From: Ilex aquifolium
Lineage: Eukaryota > Streptophyta > Magnoliopsida > Aquifoliales > Aquifoliaceae
Direction of reading: 5' to 3'
NCBI GenBank assembly: GCA_951799425.1
Contig: OX637394.1
Span: forward strand, 17,913,001 to 17,977,000
Length of the DNA: 64,000 nt
Shown: piece after piece, positions 44,262 through 54,853 of the stretch
Position numbering within the stretch: position 1 is the first letter of the stretch
Layout: the number at the start of each line of letters is the position of its first letter
Made by a program: the position numbers and the translations under genes
The notes under the pieces: generated by a model
What the model was told of the DNA's origin: nothing
What the model saw: only the letters and a program-made list of their open reading frames with translations
Database searches by the model: none

Positions 44262-45750
44262 CTCTTTTTATTATGGAAAATTTGGAGGCCACTCCCCCTA
44301 TATTGACTTATTTGAAAATAAGTATGTCAAAGAAACTTATTTGCTTTTAAGTCCGTTTTTTGTCAATTTTACAATTGTAACTCTTCCTTGTATGAATGTT
44401 ATAAGCGACGTTTATGGACACAATAACCAGTCATATACATCTCCTTCATAATCGCCTTCAAATCCGGCTACAATCTTCCAAGTCACAATGTTTTCTTATC
44501 CGAAAAACAAGAAATCGGCATTTACCAAAAACCGTTCATATTCAAATTTCAAACCCATTACATTCCATAAAATACAATTTCAATTTACTATTACAATTTA
44601 CTTTGGATTCCATCGACAAAATATTAATATTTTAAAAAAATAATAGTAACATACTCAATAAAGACAGTAACATGGTCACTAAAAAAATAGTAACATGCTC
44701 ACAAAAAAATAGTAACATGGTAAAAAAGTAATAACAATTAGAGATTTAATTCTGTCAAAGTGGGCATTAACCTTGTAACCAAAATTCAAGAGAACTCATA
44801 CATTATTACTAAATTAAAGTGTTATAGATTTCGATTTTGTTGATTTTTTTGTTGCGCAAAACAATAGAGTATTCTCTGGTTGTGTTACTGTGGAAAAAAT
44901 TCGTGTTACTGTACGCGAACCAAAAAATGGAGTTCAGAATTTCAATGTCTTGATGTTCACAATTAGTGTTGAGTGTCGTAATTGAATTGTCGATTGTGTG
45001 TTACTTCTCATCATTTTGTAAATTTTCAATGTGTGGATCGTATTTTCACTAAAATCATTCGAAAGTTGATGTTACTGTAAAAAACTATTGTCTTATATTT
45101 TGTAAAATTAGATGTGTTACCGAGCAGAAAGCTTTGATGTTACTGTTAATATTAAAGTGTATGTTACATAATATGCGTCTCAAGGTTTGCAATTGTATGT
45201 TAAAATTCACTATAGTAACATTAGTGTCAGTATAGCAACACGACTATTCTGGTAACACAACCCTAATTGTAACTTCAATCATATAATAACATGAATGTTA
45301 CTGTATATTAACATTCGTGTTACTGAACTCTGTTGGCATTGTTTAGCCTCCCTATATTATGCATTACTGTTGTTAAGAAAATTTTGTGATCTAATTTTGA
45401 CTTAATAGACTAATAATTTATTCGTACATTAAGCTTCCCATATATAACTATCAGAATATATAACTTCCATATAAAACTTCATTTAATTATCATAATATTT
45501 AATAAACGGTTTCCATATATAACTCAATCAAGGATTTCTATATATAACTTAATGATCTAACCTATGTGACTTTTCATAACTGGACGAAATTAACACTGTT
45601 AAGGGTAATTTTGAAATTTAAAAAATAAGTTGACTTAAGTACCTACATATAAGTTTAAACATGGACTTACCCATAAATAAGTTTCCTTCTAGCACTCAAG
45701 TCATTATAAGTCCATCTAAGGGGACTCACCCTCAATTTTCACTTTTATTA
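44262..45750. mobile_element. TIR element family X, copy B
   Basis: Left end GGAAAATTTGGAGGCCACTC, then GACTTATTTG; right end the inverse of GTGAAAATTGAGGGTGAGTC. AGTAACA words lie in forward orientation at 44642-44732 and inverted (TGTTACTG) at 44880-45330. No protein recognised. Confidence 0.65.
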
Positions 45751-45959
45751 TTAAGGAAAATTTGGAGGTCGGTCCTTCTTTGTAGACTTATTTGGTGATA
45801 AGTTCATCAAAAAAAGATATTAAGTCTATTTTGATCTCTATTGTTCAAAATACCCCCAATAGTTATATTTAATTAAAACAAATTAGAAAACTAACAACTC
45901 CTAAATTTTAGGAGTTTGACTAACATTAAATTTTTTTCTCTCTCTATATATCTATCTAA

Positions 45960-46110
45960 GGGAAATACTATGTAACCCAAATTTACATCCTAAATGAAGG
46001 GGGACCATTGGATGAGTGGGTCCCATCAACTTTTTAAAATGAAACCCACTGATCCCCTTTTATTTGGGATGCAAATTTGAGTTGTAGATTTGAGTTACAT
46101 AACATTGCTC
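45960..46110. mobile_element. Mutator-type MITE, 151 bp
   Basis: Ends GGGAAATACTATGTAAC and (inverse of right) GAGCAATGTTATGTAAC; perfect nine-base duplication TCTATCTAA (45951-45959 and 46111-46119). Confidence 0.85.
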
Positions 46111-46138
46111 TCTATCTAAATCCATATATATAATATGA

Positions 46139-48078
46139 CTAGTAATTGCCCGTGCTCGAAGGCACTACATTACTCGTATAAAATTGCAAAGATTTGTTCA
46201 TAAATAGACAATGTATAATACAATTTCAATAATATAACGATCAAATTGACATTGTTTAACTTGTGTACAAAACATATATAATCAAACCTCAATATAACAA
46301 AAGTCACACGATAACTACTGCAACATATTAATTTAAAAATTTGAGAAAATATAATTATTATTGATCAAACATTCACAATTTCAACATTTTTAATAATCTT
46401 TATCTCAAATTTCAAAAAAAAATATAACTATTTGTTTTTCTGCAGGTTTCTACCTAAAGTTCATAACATTATCTGTGCACCATTTTTTTAATGTGAGTTT
46501 GTGCAACTTTTGTGAGGAAATCATTCAAAAGTTTCACGCGAATTCTCGTAAATGTAAAACATTTTGTTGTGAAATTAAGATCAGTTTCTATTTGAGGTCA
46601 ACTTAAATATTTATAAAATTCATTCGAATTTAAGCTTAAGTAAGAATTTATACTTTATACTCGATAGTCAAATTCAGCTAATTTCGAGTCTTAATCATAA
46701 TCACATCAAATCGAGAATTGAATTTAAGTTCGACACAATTAAAACTTATATCTTAAACCTACAAACAAATTCTTACCTATTTTTGTTCATACTGACACCA
46801 TAAATTTTTTTAATTTAATTATTCTTTATTATTTTTACAATCAATTTCAATTTGACTTCAACTTGAATTCTCGTAAAATTCAAGCAAAGTTAAGTTTCAG
46901 CAAGAATATATACTTTATAGTCGACAATCAAATTCAGTTCAATCCAATGTTATCAGAACCGAACCGGACATCGAACCAACAGAGGGACATGGTCAATGGT
47001 TCACTGGTTCAACCGTTCGGTCAACTGGTCGGACCGGTTGTATTATAAAATATAAAAAAATATAATAATTTAGCTAAAAAAAATAAAAAACATGCTTACA
47101 ATAGATACAATTTATCTTAGAGACAAGAGATAATGCCCAACACAATTAACAATAATGGAATATGTAATTGAAATAATATAACATAAACAGCCACTCGAAT
47201 TAAGAGAAAATTACTGAAAAAAATAAATTTAAACACAACTCAACAATATTAAACATAATAAAGCACTGCCTTCTAAAAATTAATATACCTAAATTTGGGG
47301 AACCCTAAAGTAATATACCCAAATTTGGGGAACCCAAAAGTAATATACCCAAAAGTAAGAGTCTTCTTCTTCTTCTAATCTGCGGCTGCCTTCAGATTTG
47401 GAGAACCATCCAAAACCAAAAAATACACAGACTGAGAGAGAAAAGAAGAGAAGACAACAAAACAAAAGACTCTGTGTGTGCGTGAGTGAGAGAGTGAGAG
47501 AGAGAGAGAAGAAGAAAGACTCGACTAGAGAAGACTTGAAATGGAAGATCAAGAGCCGACTGGTTCCGACTGTTTGAGCTCCACAGAGAGAAAGTCTCCA
47601 ACGGTTTGAGATCCACAAAGCTAGAAGCCTAGAAGACTTCAACTTTTCGAGACAGAGAGAGGAGGGTGGAGAAACTGCACAGTGGAGATTGGAGTCGATT
47701 GAAATTTTTATTTTTTTTGGCAGGTGAAAGTCGAACCGGTAGGTTTTGTAAAATCATCCGGTTCACCGGTTTTGAATAAAATCGGCCGGTTTAGCGGTTT
47801 ACAATCGGTTCAGTTCCTTAAACGGTCCAATTAATAAACCGGACCAGTCTAGGCTCCGATTCACGGTCCAACCGGCCGGTCCGGTTCTGATAACAATGGT
47901 TCAATCCGAATCATAATCACTTCGAACCGATAATCGAGTAAAATGAAAGGATTCTTGTAATTTTAGGGCGACAAATAAATTTGGATAAAGAGTTTTGATC
48001 GTTTGATCAATAATCTTAAAACAATCTGAGCCGCGAAAAAGTTCAAAACAAATAATGCTAACTCCCTTATTATATAGA
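46139..48078 (-). mobile_element. Non-autonomous Helitron, 1.94 kb
   Basis: Minus strand: starts TCTATATAATAAGGGAG at 48078 and ends with hairpin GTGC-CTTCGA-GCAC, a few bases, then CTAG (46139-46142), flanked by A and T. Its 5' 100 bases match the Helitron at 34344. It hosts a further inverted-repeat element (46949-47894). Confidence 0.85.
46949..47894. mobile_element. TIR element nested in the Helitron, 946 bp
   Basis: Ends GTTATCAGAACCGAACCGGA and (inverse of right) GTTATCAGAACCGGACCGGC, with GGTTC/AACCGG-rich arms of about 100-150 bases. Flanks share CAATG (or AAT, depending on where the end is set). It contains a 32-base tandem repeat (47284-47358). Superfamily unsettled. Minus-strand frames in its centre look like random coding. 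Confidence 0.75.
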
Positions 48079-48364
48079 TATATCACAAATTACATATATA
48101 TTATTTGCCTATTATACCATTCGAATATTATTGTATTTTTATTTCAATATGAAATATGATCTATATTATAGTTATTCGACTCGTTTTCACGCAAAAAATC
48201 TGTATTTAAAGTCTATTTTTTATTTAAAATTTCTAAAAATAATTCTTAATTATACAAAATCATAATTAACGACCTAATTAATGAGTTAACGATTAATTTT
48301 TTTTACTGGTCGTCACAGTATGTGAGAGGGAGAGAGACGTGTAAGCAGCATGAGCATTACATAG

Positions 48365-48367
<3 letters not shown>

Positions 48368-48418
<51 letters not shown>
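48368..48418 (+). repeat. (GA)n microsatellite
   Basis: About 25 GA units; a G-run follows at 48479-48495. Confidence 0.9.
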
Positions 48419-48420
<2 letters not shown>

Positions 48421-48499
48421 GTAAGAGAGATATGAGTGTTAGAATTATGGAAGGAATGAAAGTCTTGTTCAAAAAATTGGGGGGGGGGGGGGGGGAATT

Positions 48500-48590
48500 T
48501 CGCATTAGAACTGTTAGATCAATAATCTCCTCAAACAATCTGAACAGCGAAAAGTTCAAGACAAACAATCTACCTACTTTATTATCTAGA
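48500..48590 (-). mobile_element. Helitron 5' end, second copy (3' end not found)
   Basis: On the minus strand TCTAGATAATAAAGTAGG starts at 48590; it then parallels the Helitron end at 48078 (CAGATTGTTT, GATTATTGATC, CGCTGTTCAGA versus CGCGGCTCAGA). The matching hairpin end is not visible to the left. Confidence 0.65.
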
Positions 48591-48989
48591 TATATAGTAA
48601 CATCAAAAACAAAAAATAGTAACATTCAAACATAAAAAATAGTACTATTTAAATACAAAAAATAGTACCATTTAAATACAAAAAATAGTAACATTTAAAC
48701 ATAACAAAATAGTAATATTAAAAAAAAAAAAAAGTATAATTGAATATTAATATTTAGAAAAATAACAATAGTAACATGCTCAATAAAAACATTATCATGA
48801 AGAGTAATATGCTAAACAAAAATAGTAACATGTTCAACAAAATAATAACATTGAACTTCAAACCCAATAAATAGTAATACTTTAAAAAAACAGTAACATA
48901 TAATTGGTACTAATAATTCAATCATGATTAGTTACCAAATTAATTACCTTTCAAGCATTGCTAGTTCAAACACACACATACACAACTAC

Positions 48990-49250
48990 TTAGAGAGCAG
49001 TCTCAAGTTCACTCAAAAAACAGTTGAAGAATGAGTACTTCTTTTGAACTTCTCTTTCGTCGGCCTGGTCGAATTGGTCGGCGTTGAAGGAGGAAACGCA
49101 GGGCTTGCTGTCGCCTGTTCCGAGGGCGATGAGGGCCTGTGCACCGTAGAGGAAGGCTGTTTGGTTGGATGATGCTGGTATGCAGGGTCGCTTGATACAT
49201 AGTGGTGGATGCAAGCTATCTATTGATGCTAAAAGTGTCAACAACACCAT
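48990..49250 (-). pseudogene. Captured fragment of an NPF/PTR (NRT1/PTR family) transporter gene
   Basis: 86 codons on the minus strand: ASIDSLHPPLC, ASSNQTAFLYGAQALIALG, TGDSKPCVSSFNADQFDQAD, EREVQKKYSFFNCF. In NPF transporters the loop after transmembrane helix 4 reads [22 protein letters not shown]...KKxSFFNWFY, a clear match. These are plasma- or vacuolar-membrane carriers of nitrate, peptides or hormones. Only this one exon part is present, the conserved GG is GD, and the tail after SFFN has diverged, so it is a non-functional scrap carried inside TIR copy C. Confidence 0.85.
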
Positions 49251-49920
49251 GCCATGTTATAGTGAATCGGAATCAATGGCGAGAAGCGAAGAAGAAGTTG
49301 GTAATACTCTGTTGTGTGTGTTATAATATTGAGAAATTTGAATTTGAATTTTAAATTTATGACTGAGATTTTATTAGCATATCTCTATTGACAGTTAATG
49401 GATAACAATTTTCAAGATAGAAAACTGCTTTCGAGGAAGGGTATTTTAGAGTTTTAAAAAAATAGTGGACTTAACTAATCATTAGTAAGATTAAAAAGGA
49501 ATTTATCCCCAAATAAGTTTCTTTAACGGACTAAATTTATTATAAATCCCTTAAGAATGACTTAACTCCAATTTTCACTTTTATTAATGACCCTGCCACC
49601 TAGTACCCAAAAGGCTCGTTTGGTTACCGTATTAAAAATGGATAGATTAGATAAAGTAATACCGTCTAATACAATATAAATGGATAAAAAATAAGATTAA
49701 ATATGATATTAGAATAATACGTAATTTTATCTAGTGTTTGAAAATACACAATATAAGCGTTGGATAATAGTTATTTAATCCAATCAGTGGTTTGGTTAGA
49801 GAATCATTTCATCGTATTAATGTTAAATTAACAAAAATACACTCAATTAGTGTTTTTTACATTGATGACAACTTGATTTTATCACTTGGGGGTTATAATA
49901 ATAAATGTGTAGAATAATAC

Positions 49921-50098
49921 TGTGAGATCCTGGTGTCCCACATCGGTTAGGGAGAGGAAAGTTGCTGGGCTTATAAGTAAGCCCCTCGCCTTACATGGCA
50001 TAAGGCATTTTCCCAGGGGTACTGGGAGAAACAAAACCGTGAGGGCCAGTGGACCCAAAGCGAACAATATTATGCCATGTGGAGGGTGGGTTGTTACA
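49921..50098 (+). repeat. 5' LTR of the TRIM
   Basis: 178 bases, TGTGAGATCCTGGTGTCCCA to GGGTTGTTACA. Confidence 0.92.
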
Positions 50099-50222
50099 AG
50101 ATGGTATCAGAGCCGACTCTCGCCTGGACCGAGTGTGGGCCCCTGCCGTGCTCGCGTGTAGTGGGCGGGCAGGTAGCTGGCAAGCTGCTGCACGGGGACG
50201 TGCAGCCCTGAGGGGGGTGGAT

Positions 50223-50400
50223 TGTGAGATCCTGGTGTCCTACATCGGTTAGGGAGAGGAAAGTTGCTGGGCTTATAAGTAAGCCCCTCGCCTTACATGG
50301 CATAAGGCCTTTTCCCAGGGGTACTGGGAGAAACAAAACCGTGAGGGCCAGTGGGCCCAAAGCGGACAATATTATGCCATGCGGAGGGTGGGGTGTTACA
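50223..50400 (+). repeat. 3' LTR of the TRIM
   Basis: 178 bases, TGTGAGATCCTGGTGTCCTA to GGGGTGTTACA. Confidence 0.92.
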
Positions 50401-50810
50401 AATAAGTTTGAGTTGGATTATAATACCACCTCTCTTGGTGGTATTAAATATGGTATTAGAATAATGTGTAATTTTATCTAGTGTTTGGAAATACACAACA
50501 TAAGCGTTAGATAGTAGTTATTTAATCCAATTGGTTGTTTGGTTAAAAAATCATTTCATCGTATTAATGTTGAATTAACAAAAATACCCTAAATTAGTGT
50601 TTTATACATTGATGACATCTTGATTTTATTATCACTTGGGGGGTTATAATAGTAAATGTGTAGAATAATACGTTTCAGTTGGATTATAATACCACCTCTC
50701 TTGGTGGTATTAAAAGACCTTCATAATACAGGTCTATCGTATAAAAAATATACAATAAATATACGATTAATATACGTTTTTGAAATTAATACGATATCAA
50801 ACGATCTTTG

Positions 50811-51298
50811 AGTTCTTTTCTATCCCTTAGGGTTCAAGAACTTTAAATAATTTTCCAACTAACAGTGTCATAGATTGAAACATGAAAAAGACAACTGGAA
50901 TGCAACGCAACAAGTGGACTAAATTTGGAAGATGAAACAAGTAATATACTTAAATGAAGCAGTAAAAGATCACTGGAGTGATGGGTTACAGGAAAAGTAA
51001 AGTTGCTCAGAAGTAAAAATAGGTAATTATAATATAGGCAGACACTGTGTAGAATTTGTTCTGTTTGATCGTGGATCCCTTCTTTATAGCCTGACCTTTG
51101 TTATTTATAGGGATAACCTTAAACTGTCGAAACCATCTTTTTCAGCCATGACTACAATCATGGTCTTTGCCTCGAGATGCGTAGACATGTGCTGAATTGT
51201 CCCCAACTAACGACTCATGATGTCACGTCTCCTCACTTCTCGGTATTCTTAGAGTCCTACTTTCCTAACCGTTCTGAAAAGCAGGAACTCTAACAGAA
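50811..51298 (+). repeat. Dispersed repeat R, copy 2
   Basis: Direct-orientation relative of 3911-4410, running from GAGTTCTTTTCTAT to AGAGTCCTACTTTCCTAACC. The MITE at 49613-50808 abuts its left border. The plant mobile domain remnant follows 3' of this copy. Confidence 0.8.
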
Positions 51299-51299
51299 C

Positions 51300-52223
51300 A
51301 CTTCGTATTCGAGGCATTGTTTTGGATCTTTTGAATTTAAGCTTTTGCCGCTACACTTGCCCTGCTTAGCTGTCATCCTGCCATTGGTCGTGAAGCTCAG
51401 GGATTATAGCCAATCTTCCACCTATAATCCCTCGGTCTATCCTTCGCCTTTTCTAATCTGCAAGAAATGGCTGGCACGCGATTCCTCCATATCTTTTAAT
51501 CATTGGAATGACTCGTTCTTTACGTCTATATAATCCGACCTCATTCTTGGTGTTTTGTCATTGCTCTGACTTTCTCTTCTTCTTTTTCAATTCTCGTATT
51601 GTTGCTCTTGAAGCGACTCTTTTGCAAGTGCAAGCTACTCAGTTTACTTTTCGTACTTTTAACCTGTTCTCTGATTCTTCTTCTTGTTTAGAAATGGCCT
51701 TTGGGCCTGCTTTCACATAGATGCCTTCGGACGAAGTTCGACGCATCTACTCCGACTCTCATATATCTCTGCCTATTAACTTCCATGAGCCCTTTCAATG
51801 GGTGAGCTAACTTAGCAATAATCCGATACGTGCATGGAAGGCCCCTTCCCCTGATTGGATATCATGAGTTGCTCTTGTTAAGGCGGCCAAGAGTACTCTG
51901 TGGTGTTGCCTCGGCATTTATGATGCTATAGAACTTAGCATTATGACGATGCTTATCGACAAACCGCTGCTCTCCTATTTTAATTTGTGGCAAACAATGC
52001 CTTTCACTTTCGTTTTGGCATGATTAGCTCCACGGTTTATGACACTTCCACTCTTCTCGGCCTTCCTTCATTTGGGGCTGAGGCTAATACTTTGCTCACT
52101 CATATCGAAGCAAGTTATACCTTTCCAACTGACAAACAGAACAAGCCGATTAATGCCTATTCTCTTTTCATTGCCGCCTGCCGTAGCTATGATGGCTACA
52201 TGCTCAGAATTGTTTTCAATTAA
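51300..52223 (+). pseudogene. Plant mobile domain (PMD/MAIN-like) gene remnant
   Basis: Plus-strand pieces in order: GIYDAIELSIMTMLIDKPLL, then FNLWQ, and in another frame FHFRFGMISSTVYDTSTLLG then LPSFGAEANTLL and KPINAYSLFIA. This is the pattern of the plant mobile domain (IYDAI...DKPLL...FHF..GM...LLGL), found in MAIN/MAIL-type silencing proteins and in many transposon-borne copies. Stops lie before the IYDAI block and the frame changes between blocks, so it is decayed. The part before 51860 is unrecognised. Confidence 0.7.
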
Positions 52224-53030
52224 CAGGAAATCCCAAGCGCAGGAAAGGGATATAGTTTGTAACTCGATCGATTACTGAGGTCGTCTCTTCAAAGAAGACA
52301 GTTGGCTTAAGGGGTGATAAAACAAAAAGAAATAATAATTCAGAATTTTGAGAGTTGGAAAACTAAATTAATTAAAGAAATAACACTTAAATGAAAGAAT
52401 CGGTTGATCGGTAGAGATCACCGCACCGTGATTAGGTATTTTGACTCAAATTCTATCACTCACTTGGGCTTACGGTCAAGCTTCACCCAAGGGGTATATA
52501 TTCGTTAAACACCCAATTTAATTAACAAATGTGTACTCGGATCAATTGAATCGATTAGCAGAATTAATTCAATTGTAGTGATTACAAGAATTATCCATGC
52601 CAAGTCTTAATTGTCGACGAATAAGTAAGAAGATATACTATTGAACATCTTCCCAGTTAACCTATTTAATTGACCAAAATAACTCGATAGTAGACTAGCC
52701 CTAGTTTTGAGTAAAAATCCCCAATTCATGGATGAGACTACTTTATTGGATCAAACTGGTGAACGGCTACTCGTGCATGACAGAAAGTAAATTGAAAGCA
52801 ATTGAAGAAATCATCATTGTAAATTAAAGCAAAAAAGACAAGAATTAAATTGAAAGTAATGTAAATATCTTGTATTGAAATAGGAATGGAAAGAAATTGT
52901 TCACAGAAAGTAAACAAACATAATTGATGTGCAGAAATTAAAGGCTTGAATTTAAAGAGAGCTTGTAAAGTAAACAATGGAGGAAAAAACTAAAAAGACA
53001 GACAGCTTGTAAAGTAAACACTCTCTCTCT
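52224..53030. other. Intergenic, nothing recognised
   Basis: AT-rich, no protein-like frame. General look of an old repeat, family not identified. Confidence 0.45.
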
Positions 53031-53033
53031 TAT

Positions 53034-53034
<1 letters not shown>

Positions 53035-53098
<64 letters not shown>

Positions 53099-53270
53099 AA
53101 ACCCACAACACAACACCAAACCCAACAGCCCACACATCACACAACGCGCACACACAAACAGACAGACACATACACACAGAGACACATACACACAGAGCCC
53201 ACACACGCAGAACACAACAACACACACAAATCATGCAACACACACACACAAACACATAGCACACACACAG
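53035..53270 (+). repeat. (AC)n microsatellite and AC-rich satellite flank
   Basis: About 31 pure AC units (53035-53096), then imperfect ACACA-rich sequence. It continues on the other side of the CACTA element at 56295-56395, so the element split the array. Confidence 0.9.
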
Positions 53271-53294
53271 ACACTACAACAAAAATCGTTTTTA

Positions 53295-54030
53295 GCGACG
53301 TTTTTTTTCGTCGCAAAAGTAAAAAAAATCGTCGCAAATTGTTTTTTGCGACGTTTTTTTTTCGTCGCCTGTTCGTCGCAATAGCCTCGTCGCAGAAAAC
53401 ATTTTGCGACGTACATTTAATTTCATCGCCCAAAAAAAGTTTTTGCGACGAAAAAAAAACGTCGCAAAAACTAAAAAAACGTAGCTAAAAATATTCCACC
53501 AAAGTAACAAAATAAAAAAAAATAATGTAATTAATTTTTCGCGACGTAAAAAAATCGTCGCAAATATATTTTTTACAAATTAAAAAGTAAAAAATAATAC
53601 TTAAATTAATTTTTAGCGACGTTAAAAAAATCGTCGCAAATAACTTTTTTAAAAATAAAAAGTGAAAAAATAATAATTTAATTAATTTTTTAGCGACGTT
53701 AAAAAATCGTCGCAAATAACCTTTTTTAAAATAAAAAAGTGAAAAATAATGATTTGATTAATTTTTTAGCGACGTTAAAAAATCGTCGCTAATAATGTTT
53801 TTAAAAAGTGAAAAATAATAATTTAATAAATTTTTTAGCGACATTAAAAAATCGTCGCGAAAAACGTTTTTAAAAATAAAACAATGAAAAATAATAATTT
53901 AATTAATTTTTAGCGACGTAAATAAATCGTCGCGAATAGTTTTTACAAAAAATTACATTTGCGACGTATGTAAATTGTAGCAAAAAAAATATTTTTTGCA
54001 ATTTTTCGCGACGATTTTATTTTCGTCGCA
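53295..54030. repeat. Left GCGACG/CGTCGC array
   Basis: Units of about 80 bases: AATTTTTTAGCGACGTTAAA then AAATCGTCGCAAATA and an AT-rich spacer. Likely transposase-binding subterminal repeats. Confidence 0.8.
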
Positions 54031-54360
54031 AAAAAGCTAATTTTTTTTTAAAAATAATTTATAAAAAATGATATTTCAATAGAAATTTTTACCTGTATAC
54101 AAATAATACCTGTGTTCAATAAAAAATAACACAATTAATAAATTTCACATATTTTCCATTCAACATTCATTCACATGTTTTTAAAAAAAAAAAAAAATTT
54201 ATTTATAAAAAGAGTGAATTACAAGAATCAAAGAACATGAAGTTCTAAAAATTGAAAAAATGACTTTAATCCTTCAACAGAATTTAAAGCATCTCTTATT
54301 ACATTTAATGTCTCTTAAGCTTGAACAGCTCCAGCAGTCCAGCTCCATGCATGTGTACAT

Positions 54361-54421
54361 TCCAAGACTGTTAAATAATGGTCAGACAATTGCAGCAGAA
54401 TTCATATTTACCTCCACATAC
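54361..54421 (-). pseudogene. Captured EDEM-like GH47 exon, downstream exon
   Basis: Begins after a TGCAG acceptor and reads YVEVNMNSAAIV, stop, PLFNSL. The family sequence is WYVEVNMDSAAxVWPLFNSL, so the stop has replaced the conserved Trp (TGG to TGA). Beyond NSL the match is lost. Confidence 0.8.
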
Positions 54422-54574
54422 CTGCATACATATAAAAGAAATCACCATGCCAGTCTCACAGGATTTTGAACTTCAAACATAATATCAGGGGGGGTAAAAA
54501 AAAGGAGACATAACTACAAGACAGAAGAGTGTATATATTTACAAAGTGGCACATGAAAACCACAATGATTTTAC

Positions 54575-54663
54575 CAAGGATCATTATATAGATAGTGCAT
54601 GGCAGCGGCATAAGCTTCTTTGAAGATGAACAGGTACTCTTCATCTCCAAATAATAAATATGC
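54575..54663 (-). pseudogene. Captured EDEM-like GH47 alpha-mannosidase exon, upstream exon
   Basis: 89 bases on the minus strand with an AG acceptor (TTCTACTTCAG) and a GT donor, reading AYLLFGDEEYLFIFKEAY then AAAMHYLYNDPW. This is the highly conserved segment of EDEM1/MNS5-type proteins, glycosyl hydrolase family 47, which trim mannose from misfolded glycoproteins in the endoplasmic reticulum for degradation. The 153-base gap to the next exon keeps donor and acceptor, so genomic DNA with an intron was captured. Confidence 0.85.
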
Positions 54664-54853
54664 CTGAAGTAGAATCAAAATGAACCTCAGAGAAGGAAAA
54701 AAAGTCCAAATTCAATTCAATATCATATATATAGAGAGACATTAAGCAATTAAAAGAGAGAATTATAAACAAATGTTAAAACAACAAAATTAGTGACTGG
54801 TAACTTAGTACACATAATACGACAAACAAATTAGCAAGGAATCGCCTTTTCGC

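Larger units (their letters stand above)
45751..49591. mobile_element. TIR element family X, copy C, with nested insertions and captured NPF fragment
   Basis: Left end GGAAAATTTGGAGGTCGGTC shares the junction with copy B; right end the inverse of GTGAAAATTGGAGTTAAGTC near 49580. The original element holds a MITE (45960-46110), a Helitron (46139-48078), a further Helitron 5' end (48590), AGTAACA repeats (48597-48900) and a piece of an NPF transporter gene (48990-49250). Confidence 0.65.
49921..50400 (+). mobile_element. TRIM (terminal-repeat retrotransposon in miniature), 480 bp
   Basis: Two 178-base LTRs (TGTGAGATCC...GTTGTTACA / GTGTTACA) around a 124-base core with a primer site TGGTATCAGAGC (50102-50113, complementary to initiator tRNA-Met as in other TRIMs) and a polypurine tract (GAGGGGGGTGGAT). 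Target duplication AATAC/AATAA, one mismatch. The LTRs differ at six of 178 positions, about 1.3 million years at 1.3e-8. No coding capacity, normal for TRIMs. No 5S rRNA-like promoter is visible, so it is not a Cassandra. Confidence 0.92.
49613..50808. mobile_element. MITE with internal tandem duplication, hosting a TRIM
   Basis: Ends GGCTCGTTTGGTTACCGTAT and (inverse of right) GATCGTTTGATATCGTAT. An inner segment of about 225 bases occurs twice (about 49697-49920 and 50447-50671; landmarks TTTTATCTAGTGTTTG, ATCATTTCATCGTATTAATG, AATGTGTAGAATAATAC). The TRIM sits at the end of the first copy; the second copy is the empty site. Confidence 0.75.

Noticed and set aside
47289-47642. 117-residue minus-strand frame with a hydrophobic Ser/Leu stretch
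   Set aside because: Covers GA-rich and tandem-repeat DNA inside a TIR element; no domain or conserved motif.
49921-50400. TRIM considered as a Cassandra element
   Set aside because: Cassandra LTRs carry a 5S rRNA-derived promoter; no such sequence is visible here.
53030-53433. Cys/Val-rich minus-strand and His/Thr-rich plus-strand frames
   Set aside because: Produced by the AC microsatellite and its imperfect flank.
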